Source of the DNA: Daphnia carinata
Lineage: Eukaryota > Arthropoda > Branchiopoda > Diplostraca > Daphniidae
Assembly: GCF_022539665.2 (NCBI RefSeq)
Contig: NC_081339.1
Span: forward strand, 5,012,017 to 5,076,016
Reading direction: 5' to 3'
DNA: 64,000 nucleotides
Program-made: the position numbers and the translations under genes
The notes under the pieces: generated by a model
What the model saw: only the letters and a program-made list of their open reading frames with translations
The model's database searches: none
Told to the model about the DNA's origin: nothing
Part shown: positions 1-12,440 of the stretch, piece after piece
Numbering within the stretch: position 1 is the first letter of the stretch
Layout of the letters: each line of letters begins with the position of its first letter

Positions 1-311
1 CAATGGTTTCTCGTACGACTCACGTGAATTTCATTTGCAAATTTCAGATGAAAATAAAGAGCTAAATTTCCATTCAAAAGAAGCACGATGTTTTACTGCG
101 TTTTGAAAGCTTTTTATCAACAAATACTGCGACTTGAGATACGCGCCACTTTATCTACGAATTTTAACGTAAGATAATAACACGGCACGATAAGAAAAAT
201 TGAGCAACAACACACAATTTTTCTTTTTAAAAAAAGATTTAACGTTCTGGAACTTCACCGTTGTCAAGAAAGTGAGAGCAATAGGCAGCAACAAAGTTAT
301 TTTCGCTTACA

Positions 312-1391
312 ATGCCGATCGCAATCGCTAACGAAAATAAAGGCAGTTTAAAATGTGCAAAGTGGACAGTTGATTTCGCCAACGTGGACGGAGTAGCGAA
401 TGAAGATTTCCAACTGTCCGGCTGCGATGCCAAGTTCGAAACCCACTTCAACGTGTCGTGCACGTACGAAAATCAGATCCAAACAGAACTCGCATACGGA
501 CAACCTTCCCATTCCAGATTTTTCAGGAAATATGACATCGAAGTGTCTTTAACGCAGTTAAAAGAAGGTAATGATGCAACGCGTTCTAACGCAGACAGAA
601 ACCCTGTCTCAGATTATTATCTTCAACCTTGCAACGTGTGGATTATCACCAACGAAAACGCAAAAATCAAGTTGAAGAGATCGTCTGACACGAGTGGCTG
701 GAACGTCAAGTCTGAAAAATTCCAGGTGAACATCCCCAACACGCAAAGCAGGGCCAATCCTAAGCTCACTTTATTTACCGCTGAAATCTGGATCGAGTTT
801 AATCGTATCGGTCAACGTGAAATAAAAGCCCTGGCGCATTTAGCGAACTACTTGTTTGTGTGTCAAAACCAATGCGACGTCCAGTTTATTTTCGAAAACG
901 GCCAGCAAATCGGCGGCCATATTCAAATCTTATCGGCCAGGAGCGCGGTATTTGGCGCCATGTTCAATCACGATATGCAAGAGGCAAAGACGGGTAAAGT
1001 CACCATCAAAGACATCAAATCAAACATTTTCAAGGAGCTGCTTCATTACGTCTACGTTGGCCGTACCGAGTCAGCGCTGACGGACGACACTGCCCAGCAA
1101 CTGTTCTCGGCTGCGGACAAGTACGATATCTTAGATTTACGCAACGAGTGCATTGAATATCTCCTTTCACATATCGAGCTGAATAACGCCATAAACATCA
1201 TGATCTGGGCTGATTTGCATTCGATGGAAAACGTCAAAAACGTCGCACTCGACATTGTGGTTAGTAACGCCAAAACGATTTGTCAAACGGAAGAATGGGA
1301 CCGGATGGCAAAGAACTATCCCGAACTCAATCTGTTGGCAACTCGTCGCATCATTGATATAGCTCAATTTCCTTCGAATTTAAGAAAATAA
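312..1391 (+). CDS. BTB/POZ domain protein, SPOP/TD-POZ-like, intronless
   Basis: A single open frame of 359 residues starts at the first ATG and ends in TAA. Residues about 190-300 form a BTB/POZ fold: the strand CDVQFIFENG, the helix ILSARSAVFGAMF, then KELLHYVYVGR and AADKYDILDLRNECIEYL. A short BACK-like tail follows. The first 180 residues are divergent but resemble the MATH region of SPOP-like proteins (for example SGWNVKSEKFQVNIP), an assignment I hold loosely. SPOP-type proteins are substrate adaptors for cullin-3 ubiquitin ligases; that role is inferred from the family. No intron is needed, so the gene may be a retrocopy or a member of the intronless MATH-BTB expansions seen in arthropods and nematodes. 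No TATA-like promoter was recognised. Confidence 0.8.
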   Translation: MPIAIANENKGSLKCAKWTVDFANVDGVANEDFQLSGCDAKFETHFNVSCTYENQIQTELAYGQPSHSRFFRKYDIEVSLTQLKEGNDATRSNADRNPVSDYYLQPCNVWIITNENAKIKLKRSSDTSGWNVKSEKFQVNIPNTQSRANPKLTLFTAEIWIEFNRIGQREIKALAHLANYLFVCQNQCDVQFIFENGQQIGGHIQILSARSAVFGAMFNHDMQEAKTGKVTIKDIKSNIFKELLHYVYVGRTESALTDDTAQQLFSAADKYDILDLRNECIEYLLSHIELNNAINIMIWADLHSMENVKNVALDIVVSNAKTICQTEEWDRMAKNYPELNLLATRRIIDIAQFPSNLRK

Positions 1392-4300
1392 ACTTTCCAT
1401 CAAATGCAGTGGCCTAATCATTTACTGAACATCAGACTGCATCGCCGCACAAACAAAATATGAATTAATAAATTTTTAAAGAGAATAAGTAAAGCAAGTA
1501 TTAAGTAAGCTAACGGATATAGGGCTTCTTGCATCCGCAGTCAATCTGTCCTATTGCTTAAAGGTACGCCCCTTTTTGCCCAGGATATATGTGACGTCAA
1601 ATAAAGACTCGCAAAATGCGGGCCCTTTGATTTCCCCACCTTTTGATGTAGAAAAACAACGAAATGCATTTCGCGGTTATTGAAAAGTTGAATACATTTT
1701 AGTTCGAAATATTCCGTATTTGAATTTGACTTTCAATTTTCCCTCTACGCTGAGCCTCTGCTCCGCATATTCCGTGGTTGGAAAAATAAAAATAATAAAT
1801 AAACAGACTAAATAACCACGAAATTCAATGCCTTTTTTCTTTTATGTCTAGTAAAAACAACGAAAAATACCCTAACGGTTTTCAAACTTGGTATCCAATA
1901 TCACTTCCAGTTCCGTTTTCTTTTTTTTTTTCGGGTTGGAAGCGAAGGATTGGACACTGGGAAACGGACGTGGGCAAACTGACAACCCCCCTCCAAACAA
2001 ACCAAATTAATGTTTAAAAATTTCGCTTTAAAAAAATCAACATATTGAAATCGGAATTAAAACGATCCGATTACATTTTACAATGCGGTTTTGCGCTACA
2101 TCGGAATTATCCGCAAAATAATCTAATTAAACATTTCCAAAGCAGCCCTACAGTGTCAGCTCAAGATTGAGCTAGTTCAATGTCGTTAACTTCTCCAGTA
2201 ATTATTGATCCCACCATTTTTTTTTTTAATAAAAAGAGAAGGGTATTACTTTCGAGTATAGCGGCCTAACTAGAAATCAATAACGCGTTACGTAATTTTT
2301 AAACAAGGGAATTTCGCGACACGGATTTCCAAACAGAAAAAAAAATTAGAGCGAAAAATCGGATTGACTGCGAACTACAAGACGCACAACGTCGTTGTAA
2401 GATTTCATTTTTTGCTATTTTCCTTCAAGCGGAATGGGAAAATTGCAAAAGGAAACGCTGAAGTGGAAGCGTTTCTCATTCAAACGTTAAATAGAAGACC
2501 TGATTTCATCGAAGTTTGATACACATTCACGGATAACGAACCTTTTTTTTTATAAGAAACCGCAACCTGCTACTTGAAAAGAAAAAACTGATATAGACTC
2601 CTAACTCTTGGCTGTCTCTAACCGACCCCGAAACATCAACTCCGGTGTCGTTGGTTTCGACCGAGTTTTGGAGGCTCTCGAGTAATCGGAGACGACCCCA
2701 GGTATTTTACGAGGGTAAAACAAAAAAGTTGACCTCTAAGGTAAATTTCTTATCGTTTTCTTTTTTCAGGAATGAGGGGCGGATCTTTCCTTCTGCCTGG
2801 ACAACAACAATTTCTTTGAAAATCAAATAATCGACATTTTTTTCCTTCTTTAATTCAAGAAAAACGGCTCTGCATACCTTACATTTTCAAAATTGAATTA
2901 TCATTTTTCATCAGGAATTATCACAACCGCATAATTGAAAAATGCCCTCGTCTGCGCTCCATCTAACGGATGGCCATCTAAAAAAAAAGGTAAGCCCGAA
3001 AAAACGAATTCGATCTACATAAGAAGACAACGGGATAAGTAAAAAACAGGCACGAGCTATGTGGATGACACACATGCTTCTAACACGAAAGAGAGGGGGG
3101 ATGGGAAGAGCTTTGCTCAATGTCTACAACTCATCGGTAAAATGACAAATCGTAAGGCTTCAACAGTCACACACACACACTGCGTCTGGTGCGCGTGCGC
3201 GTTTGCGACAATTTGTAAGAGGCTTGAGCCCACAGACCGGCTGCACGTCAAGAGATGGAAGAGCAAAAAAAAAAAAAAAAAAAAAACAGTTGTAAGGCCT
3301 CTTTACAAGTCCACCTTTGTTTTGTTTTTTTTTATCCGCATAAAGAAAAACAAGGACTTTAATATTCGACAGCGTTAAGAATAATTCCCAAACATCATCG
3401 ACCCGCTGGCTACCCCAATTTGAAACGTTCCTGCGATGCACGGGCATTCGACAGCCACGCCTTTTCAAAAAAGAAACAATTCTTTTTTATCCTAGTAAAG
3501 GATTAGTCCTTCAGAGGAAAAAAAAAGGGAATATTGATTTTCAATTTGAGATTAAGGAAATACTTGCGAAAATGTCTCGTCGAAGTCTTTTGGAGTATTC
3601 AAAAAGAATGACGCGCGTGCTAAAGCAAATAAAGAGGCCAGCCCTTGTCACAAGTGTTAATGAACAAGACTCATTGCTGGAACAACAGTTGTTCTAAAAA
3701 TGTAAAGCCTAAAATTCAGTTGAACATGTTGTTGTTTGTCGGTTTTTCGAGGCTGCGGCGCCTTCTGTGTGTAATCCTAAACGGCCTCGTAGGCCTTCCC
3801 AACTCATTTCGTTGAGTCAAAAACTCGCACCCGGCCTTGTCCAAAGTGTCAACGTCACTCTTCATTAACGTCGACAAGCACGAGACAAGACTATTTCACA
3901 GACTTGAACACGACATAAATTTTCAATATTTTTTTAAAGATCAGCACATTCGGATCTGACAAGAAAACCCTCGCAAAGTTGACAAAAGGCACGCGCAAAA
4001 TGTCTCTCAGGATCGATGCCTACGAGAGAGTTTGATTCAAAGAGTAAACAGGTCTATAGAGGCCGGCCAAATAAAAGAAAACACTCAATAAAAAGAGAGG
4101 GGGAGAACAAATCGCGGTAAAGAGGATTGAAGATGACACGCGTCATCGATACAATCCAAGGCGGTAGGCACACGTGCATTGGGTCAATAACCACCGGCTG
4201 ATTACCGCATTATTATCAAGCAATCATCCGCAATGCTTCGGTTAGGGACCAGTACGTAACTGTATCAATAGCAACACACTTGCGGATTGATCTCCCCTCT

Positions 4301-7300
4301 ACCCGCAACTGCATCAACGAGAAGGGGAAACCCAAAACACCAGAGGATATATAAAAAACACGGAGAAATCGAGTCATTTGATATCATCGCATTTTCTGTA
4401 TGAATACAGAAATAAATAAAAAAAGAGGCCTATATATATAGCTAGACGTTGATGTAATCTAATCAAATTTTTTGGAAGAGAAAAATATTTTTTTCTGGGG
4501 GGGAGAAAAATTTCAAAAAGCGGACGTCAAAATCCCTCCCTTGTCTATCAAATATTTTCACTGACGAGACAATGACCGGATGAGGTTATTGAATTTTAAT
4601 CTATTTTTTTTAATATGAACTGTTATTTTTTTCTGGAGTTGGGAAGACGGAAGGTGTCGTATTTCCAATATCCGCAGGTGAGAATTTAATACACTACTTG
4701 TCTCTCTTACCACTCACGGTCAGCAAATAAAAAAAAAGGGGGGAATCCAGGGGTTATATGCATTGGCTTCTAAAATGTCCCGGAAGAAGCCTTAAAACAC
4801 GGAAGCAGGAAGTTCAGAGTAAACCCCCCCCCCTTTATTTTTTTTTACTTGGCCATCTATTAAATGGCCACTCTACCTAACAGTGTGTACATCTTTTGAG
4901 CTCCAATAACTACACACACTGTCTACGGAGGATATCAGGAAAGAAAAAAAAAATATGTCCATCCATTCATCCGGATTAGATTGAATTTCGCGCGCTTCCG
5001 AACATATCGGATCATCATTTCCCGTGTGACGAACGTGTAACCGCGATTTTTTTTTTTTCGGATGTGAAAAATAAATAGAAAAAGAAATAGTTCAATGGGT
5101 AAACCCTACCTTTGGGCTGCGTCGTCCTCCCCTTCGTAGCTGGTTCGAGTCTGGTTGCATTGACGCACGGCTGCAGGTGTGTGTCTATTTGCGCAAGAGA
5201 TTGGCAGAGCTTCCGATTCGAAATCGATCATTATCGCATCAATTCCCAGGCAGTCGGTCTCTCCAGTTTGATATCGTCGATTGCTTCTATACACACGAAT
5301 CATTTAATTATTTGTTTTTAATTAAATATTAAAAACATCACCTGAGGCGATCCAGCGGAAGTGGTGCGTGTGTCTAAGAAATAATAATAAAAAAAAAGAG
5401 GAGAATATGAAAAATATAGTAAAAAAAAAAAGGGAGACTTAATTTTATTTAAGTAACCTGATCTTTTTCTCGAGTCGGTTGGGGAGGGGGTTGGATAATT
5501 TTTTGTTTGCCTTCGTCTTCCAGGTTTCGAGGTGGAAATGATATTGGGTCGTCTCTGTCTCATCTCTGGAGCCGCCAACAGTCCATCACCATCATCCCTT
5601 CTAAATAAACAAAATGAAATTTTAAAAAATAAATTAAAATAACTGACACTGATAAGAAAGATCCAAAGGTAAGTTGGTGATTAGACTAAAGAAACGATTG
5701 GTACGTCCAGATGATTGAATCACCTGGGCGACGATGCGCGGTGGGTGTCGACCCTCATTTGTAAAAAAAAAAAAGCCCCTCTTTCAACTATTTATTTACT
5801 GTCGCCTCTTAAATTGAACATGTTATTTTTTTTTTTCGACGGACATAAGAAAATATTCTTCTTGGGGAGATATGGAACACTTGAATTGACGCGCCATCTG
5901 GTCACCGCTAAAAGTTCTCCCCCCGAAAAAAAAAAATAAAGACGAAGGGAGAAGAATGAAAATGAAACAACACACACGGGCAGCAACACACACAGAAAAA
6001 AGTGGTAAACCGATCCGATGATCACCTTATATCCATCTACCCTTGCTCACAATCTTCTTCCACTCACTAAATTCAAAAATTAATAATCACACAACAAAAA
6101 ACAGTCTACGTTTTCCTGCCCCATAAACCTGGACATATATCAACGGTATTTTATTTTAAGTTGCATAAATGCCCAACATCTAACGCATCAACGACCTCTG
6201 AAAACGATCAACCATTTTCGAATTGAATGATACGATAGCCCATCATTGAAGCAATCCCCCCCGCTCAAATTCAAATTGGCGCGCCAGTTATTAATCAAAA
6301 CGCTATTACAAGATGATCAAACAACATGTAAGAGATACAAAGTGAAGTAAAATGAGCTCAACGAAGAAGAGGTTATACCCCCCCCCAAAAAAAAAAAATA
6401 AGGAGGGTTGATTTTTTTTCTCTTTTCCTGATGGTGGTGGGGGTACATTTTGGGTGAAGGGTGGAAAGGTGGTGTCCTGTGACATTAGCATGGAAGAGGA
6501 GCGGCTTAACTTGTTGGTGCCCTGATCCTGTTTGTCAGCTTATATAGTTTTTTTTTCTTTTTTTTGTATCTACGTGTGTTGGTTATGTTCCATGTGAGCT
6601 GAGAGATAGGGTAGGAGGACGAATGGCCGGCCTGCTGGATATACGTTGCCTGTATCTCTTTTTTTCTTTAGTTTTGTGCCGGCTGGACCGAGCACAGCAC
6701 ACAGGACACATTCTCCTTCCCGGCTGCGAAGCGACCGGACAGTTCGGCTCATCAGTCCAACTTAATCGCTCGACGCGGATAGTTGCGTTGGCGATTCGAT
6801 TAAAAACGAGCTCTTCTTTGGAACATCAGCCCCCCCCCCATTCATTCAAATCGAGGAGCCATTGCGAACATTTAAAAAACAAACGAGTTACGAATTTCAT
6901 CCCTCCGCCCGCTCCGTTTGTTCGACTATTAACTAACAAAATAAAAAAAAAGAAAAGGAATTGCTAATTTTAAAACAACGGTGGATATTCTGTATTGGGC
7001 ATAGTGTGCGCCGAACTTGAATTTCAAATGCCCCAGTGAAAACGTTGTGCGTCGCTGTTGCAGTCAAGGATTTCTTTTTTTTTTTTTACAACAACCTTCT
7101 CCGGGATCGCATAATTACAGGTAAAAAAAAATAATAAATCCATCTTTTACGTTTTTTATGATGATGACTAAGTGTCGGCCTTCCCCAAACGTTAAAAAGC
7201 CAACAATGGCCGTTGAGGGAGGCGGAGTTATAGGGGTGAAAAAGCACGGGTCGGAACCAATCGCAATCGATGTGGGGCATGTCAAGTGTTTGATGCGCGC

Positions 7301-8237
7301 ACGCGCTTCGCTTTTTTTCTCATTTCTTCCGCAAACTACATTTTTTTGCCAATCCAATTGCGTCAATCCCCTCTTTCGTTCGAGCGGATAACAAATCAAA
7401 TCAAGCGCGTTCTGGATGCCTCCATGACGTTGTAAACGACAAAAACTCTTTCATCTATTGCATTTCTTTTGTAAAGAAAGAATACGCAAAAGTGTTGCGA
7501 TATTAATCCATCCCACAAATAGGTCGCTGTAAAAATTAATCACGAAAATATTGGAATGAAAAAGTTTGAAGTTTTCTTTTAAAAATTAAATGTTTCTTTT
7601 CTACTGTCACCGAGTCCGTTCGGCGGCCGAACGAGAATCAATCACAAGACGCAGACTATTGGGGTTCCGGCAAAAAAAAAGAAGGAGAAAGAAAGCAAAT
7701 CAAACAGAATGAAATAAGGAAACGGGATCACCAGGGCAACGGCATAATTGCTTTTCGAGTTTCATTGCTACGGTTTCTCGTCTGTCAACTAAAGCGGGTG
7801 GGGGAAACGTACGCACTCAGTGCGTACAGGCACTGCACGGTCTTCCCTTACGACTCTCTAAAAAAAAAAAGGACTCCAATGCGCGCACAATAGGGGAAAC
7901 CTTTTTCTCCCTTCGGTACTCCCGCTCAAACTAAAGGGGAAGTAATATTCGGATTCACTCCCGCAAGAAAAAAAAATAGGCGCGTGACGTGAATGAGAGA
8001 CGCAGGTTGATGGAAAATTACAGACACACTTCAAACGTATCAATCAAAAAAAAAAAAAAAATAAGAAGAAAGGAAATAGAAAGAAGCCGGATGAATTTTC
8101 GATCATACAGCTGATCTTTGCAACCTTTTGTTGTTGGCCTTTTTTTTCCCCCGCCGAGACAGCATCCAAGGCAACGAGACGTTTTCATCGCAACTACCAC
8201 TCAACACAGAGCTGCCTCGTCGGCTTCAATATAAAAG
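1392..8237. other. Gene-poor AT-rich region upstream of glass
   Basis: Nearly 7 kb without a convincing coding frame. It is rich in homopolymer A/T runs and short CA tracts, and open frames are short and interrupted by poly-A/T. It probably holds the glass promoter, enhancers and any 5' untranslated exons. Fly Glass has about 40 extra N-terminal residues before the conserved YVPNNP block, so an upstream coding exon may lie here, but I could not find it. A near-perfect palindrome lies at 7809-7827. Confidence 0.6.
7809..7827. promoter_or_regulatory. 19-bp palindrome upstream of glass
   Basis: GTACGCACT, one central base, then AGTGCGTAC form a perfect 9-bp inverted repeat about 410 bases before the first glass ATG. 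The symmetry would suit a dimeric DNA-binding protein, but no specific factor is recognised. It could also be chance. Confidence 0.3.
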
Positions 8238-10391
8238 ATGGAGAGCTGCTACGTACCCAACAATCCGAATTTCGCCTCGGTGGACCAGTGGACTCCTCCA
8301 AGTCCGACCTCGCCGCCCGTCACTTCGTCGGCGGAAGTGAAACAGCATCAACATCACCAACAACAACAGCAGCAGCAACAGCATTACGTTCATCACCACC
8401 ACCATCATCATCACGATCCTGTGATCCAACAATTGTGCGACTCTTCCGAATTGGTCCATTCCGCCAATGCAATTTCTTCGTCATCCGCAAATGATCCCTC
8501 TAGTCAATTGACTTCTCTTTCCGCTTTGCCACCTGTGCAGGTAAAAAACACAATTTCCACCGAGTTTCGATTTTACTGACAAGCAAAACTTTAAAACATT
8601 TACCAGGAACTGTTGGGTCCGTGCCGAAGTCCAACCAACGACGGATCCGTCGGTAACAAAGATCGTGGTGGAGATCCATTTTCTAGCTACTCGCTGACAG
8701 CGTTGGATTTCGAACCGCTGCCCGGTTTTCTGACTCTCAGTTCGTGTGCCTCTTACAAGTGAGTTCCATTTTTAAAAATTCCTCTTTTTCGTCCACTAAT
8801 GAGCACGTCTGTTTAACTCAGACAACATCAAGAAATGGCTGACTTGCCATTGAGTTTCAAATCTAGCCAATCGTCTCATTCGATTGGCAATTACGGCTCC
8901 TTGTATTCTAATCATCACTCGCCGCAACCGCATCCCCATCAACAAGGGCCCATGTCTCCATTCTCCGCGGCCGTTGCAGCTGCTACCCAACAGCAGCAAT
9001 CGCAAAATTCCGTCATGAACGGAAACTCAGGCAGCGCTCAGTGCCAATACTCGTTCCACGGACCGACAACGACGTCAAGCCAAACGGCCAAAATGCCCCA
9101 TCATCACCATCCTCATCATCATCCGCACCATCAGCCAACGTCAGCGAGTTCGACGCCATCGTATCAGGAGAGTAATTACGGAGGGGCCGGATGCGGAAGC
9201 GCCGGAATCTTCCCCTCAATGAGTGTCAACGTCTCGATGAACATGACTATGGGCATGGGAATGAGTATGGGACCGACCATGAGTTATGGAATCGAAACTG
9301 GTGCACCGCTCCAATGCTGGAACACCCACAACGTCACGTCCGGCATTCACCACTTACCGGGAGTGGCAGCAGCGGCTGCGGCGGCCGCAACCGTCACAGT
9401 CAATCCAAACAACACGGGATATCCCATCGCCCCACCAGCTCAAGCTCTACTTAGCCCAATCCAGGTAGAATAAAATCATTTTTAACCTTTAAAAAAATAA
9501 TAATTCGATTAATTTAATTATTAAATAGGTTTCATACAATTCAAATATTTACCCGACATCATTTACACCTTCTTCGGCATCGGGATACTGTTTGCCCGGC
9601 GATTGGCGGCCTGCCGTCGATCCTCCAGGTTTCTACGAACTTAAGGAACTTAAAGAATCGTCGCCCAGCCCATTCAGCAGCGGAGGAAGCAGCAAAAACT
9701 TCGCAAAGTCAAAATCTTCTCCCACTGTCCACCAGCAAAGTAGCTATTCGGCTTATCCATCTGCGGAAGCTTATCCCATCCCAGCCGGAAGCACCAGCCC
9801 CGTGGCGGTGAAGAAACGTTCCATCCAGGTGAGGCAACCCAGCGTTACGCCTACTGTGCCCAGCTTAACACCGACAGTCGACTACGATGGAGAATTGGCG
9901 TCTGCGGGAGCGGAATCTCGAACAGCAGCAGCAACAGCAGCATCGGATTAGGAACCGGCCAGGGCAAAGCCAATTTGTGTCGAGTATGCGGCAAGACTTA
10001 CGCGAGACCCAGTACGCTCAAGACGCATATGCGGACCCATTCGGGAGAGCGGCCGTACCGATGCGGTGACTGTCACAAGTCTTTTAGTCAAGCGGCCAAT
10101 TTGACGGCTCATGTACGGACCCATTCGGGAGAAAAGCCATTCCGCTGTCAAATTTGCGACCGGCGCTTTTCGCAGAGCTCGTCCGTCACCACCCACATGC
10201 GGACGCATTCGGGTGAACGGCCTTACCGTTGCCGAATGTGCAAAAAGGCCTTCTCCGACTCGTCGACGCTCACCAAGCACATGCGGATTCATTCGGGCGA
10301 GAAGCCCTACCAGTGCAAGCTTTGCCTGCTCCGCTTCTCCCAGTCGGGCAACCTCAATCGGCACATGCGGGTCCATTCGGCCACGTCGTGA
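8238..10391 (+). CDS. gl: Glass, C2H2 zinc-finger transcription factor for photoreceptor development
   Basis: Five exons give 608 residues: 8238-8540, 8607-8758, 8822-9464, 9529-9828 and 9963-10391. The last exon carries five C2H2 fingers joined by HSGE(R/K)P linkers, starting [20 protein letters not shown] and ending [13 protein letters not shown]; this set is diagnostic of Glass. Other fly-like blocks are YVPNNP near the N terminus, PLPGF/CASYK across the exon 2-3 junction, and [12 protein letters not shown] in exon 3. The rest is low-complexity His, Gln, Ala and Ser. In flies Glass commits eye precursors to photoreceptor fate and drives phototransduction genes. The last intron (9829-9962) has a strong GTGAGG donor but stays coding-like, and if retained it stops the protein before the fingers. 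The N terminus may be extended by an upstream exon. Confidence 0.92.
8356..8413 (+). repeat. CAA/CAG then CAC/CAT triplet repeat in glass exon 1
   Basis: A run of CAA/CAG triplets is followed by CAC/CAT triplets, encoding polyglutamine then polyhistidine. Such tracts are common in developmental regulators and vary in length between individuals. Confidence 0.7.
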
Positions 10392-11029
10392 TCTGTTTCT
10401 GGGAGTTTACGTCTCTCTTTGAAGGGAAAGAAAAAGCAAAGCTAATTATAAATAATAACAACAATAATAATAATAATAATAAAAGATGTCCAAACGTACA
10501 TCCTTACAGGAGGGAGGGCTTGTACAGTGTCTATCAAATAACTTGTAACTCCCAACGAGTTTTCTGTTTTCTCTTCTCCCCTGAAACCAAAGTTTTGTGT
10601 GTTGCCAATACCATAACAGTGTTCCTTACAGTTCCACTTTGGCTTGCGACCAAGGGAAGTTTCTGTTCGGAAATCCATTTTAATATTTACGACTGATCTC
10701 ACATCACATGTAAAATAATACGATATCGAATACACTTGAAGACTTTAATTCGTTCTCCGATTCATACTGAAGTCAGCTTCTTTGACTATTAAAAAGAGCT
10801 TTGTTTTATTCTTCTTGTGGATTCTCGGCAACATGCCGAATAAACTAAGCTATGAATAAGAGTGGTCAAATCACTCAGTCTATGCGAAACTTCTTGTAAG
10901 ATCAACCCAAGTTCATGCCACCATATAATGGAAAATTTAGTTTGCATTTACCCGGAGTTCGCACAAACTGAATGATTTGGGATTATTCTGCCATCCAAGT
11001 AGAAGTATTTATACAATGTCGTCGAGCAT
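10392..11029. other. Intergenic: 3' flank of glass and of GrpE
   Basis: Convergent 3' flanks of glass (+) and GrpE (-). It contains an AAT-type microsatellite at about 10448-10483. No coding frame is convincing. Confidence 0.6.
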
Positions 11030-12042
11030 TCACTTGGCCACTCCTACCATCGCTGGTCGAACGATACGTTCGTGAAGTTTGTAGCCGATTTTGGTAACTG
11101 CTATCACCGTTCCTGGTTCTTTCCCCTCTACCGGCTTGATAAAATATGCAGATGAAACAAAAACTATTGTGCCACAGACTTTAAAGTTATACCTGCTCAA
11201 ATAAAGCTTCGTGATGATTCGGGTTGAATTTCTCCCCAAGTGGACTAACTGGAACTAAGCCATGACGTTTGAATACCTAAATTCCATACACAGAAATATT
11301 AATTGTCTAAAGACTAATTCTTACAGTTGTTACTTTCTGGAGCTCAGCCTCCGTCATAGTGAGACCCTCATAAAGGTTTTTCAACGAACTGTTGGTTTTA
11401 AGTTCTTCAGCAGGGACACATTCAGTGGCTTTTTGAAGAATGTCTGAAACTGTCAAGAGATCTTTGCAGAAACCCTGGATTCCAAATAATTTGGCATCTT
11501 CAATTTGTTTTGTGAGTCTTTTTCTCATGTTCTCAGTATCTGCCAGTGAGCGCTTGTACTTGTCCTGAATGTAAAACAGAACAAAATGTGTGAGTGAGAA
11601 ACCATCCTTCACACACAAAATATTAAACACACATCAAGATCACTAATTTTTTCTTTAAAGGTTTCCACATCTTTGCTGAGACTTTCTATTTCAGATGATA
11701 ATTTTTTTTCATTCACTGATGGTTCAGCTGGTGGAGGTGCAGTTTTCTCGTCAGCCGAGGTAGACACACTTCTAAGAGCACCGACAGAATTGGCGCTCAA
11801 ATACTTTCTCCTGCAAAAATAAACGTTGCAAAATGTTTAAAAAGGAACGTAATCAATCGGTATGTTACAGCATACGTATGTGTAACCACGAAACCAAAAT
11901 TATGTGACTCTTTAATTCACCAGCCAATTCATAGTTAAGCAATAAACAATAATGAAACTAAATACCACAAGCTTATTTACCTAACAATTCCACGAAAACT
12001 AGGAATTAGGCCCTGCGATACTCGCAAACACGTGGACGCCAT
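11030..12042 (-). CDS. Roe1: GrpE protein homolog, mitochondrial
   Basis: Five exons on the minus strand give 219 residues: 11981-12042, 11633-11810, 11334-11564, 11193-11276 and 11030-11134. The first 30 or so residues (MASTCLRVSQGLIPSFRGIV) are basic and hydroxylated, as in a mitochondrial presequence. A coiled-coil region (LSSEIESLSKDVETFKEKI) leads into the GrpE core with DKYKRSLADTENMRKR, FCKDLLTVSDIL and the C-terminal signature EPGTVIAVTKIGYKLHER followed by IVRPAMVGV. GrpE is the nucleotide-exchange factor of mitochondrial Hsp70 in the matrix, needed for protein import and folding. Length matches the animal family (about 210-220). It is divergent from the neighbouring DNL zinc-finger gene, a partner of the same chaperone. 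The symbol follows the fly orthologue. Confidence 0.93.
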
Positions 12043-12440
12043 TTTCACGAAGGAAAATTCAGCTGGAAATTCCGTCTGCTGTAACGTTTGTCTTGCACAA
12101 GAAAAGGCTTATGCAACACGATTCCGCAACCCAAATCCACATTAGAGCCTGAATGCCAGCGCCACCGCCGTAGGTAGCCAATGATGAACCCTCCCTCCTC
12201 CTGATAAAGTATAGAAACATTGAAAGTCAGCAGCTGTACAGTGCAAGATACGTCCCTAATTCACAAACATAATACTAAAATTACATCGAGAAGAGTGTCG
12301 TTCACATCACTTCTTTCACAGGTAGAATTTGTTTAAATTGATGTGCGGTTAGCACACAATCTAACTCATCTTCATACGGTTTCTTTTTCGATTTAAGGCA
12401 AGCATTTGACATTTTCCTGTGAAGCACCCTATTGAACACA
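12043..12440. promoter_or_regulatory. Bidirectional promoter region, GrpE and DNL-type zinc finger genes
   Basis: A 398-base gap separates the start codons of two divergent genes that both serve mitochondrial Hsp70, so it must hold both promoters. No TATA box is obvious. Shared control is an inference from the arrangement. Confidence 0.5.

Noticed and set aside
3061-3378. 105-residue frame between BTB and glass genes
   Set aside because: It contains a poly-lysine run from an A-tract and CA-repeat translation; nothing suggests a protein.
8229-8236. TATAAAAG immediately before the glass ATG
   Set aside because: Only a few bases upstream of the start codon, so a start site about 30 bases downstream would lie inside the coding region. 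More likely 5' UTR or the end of an upstream intron.
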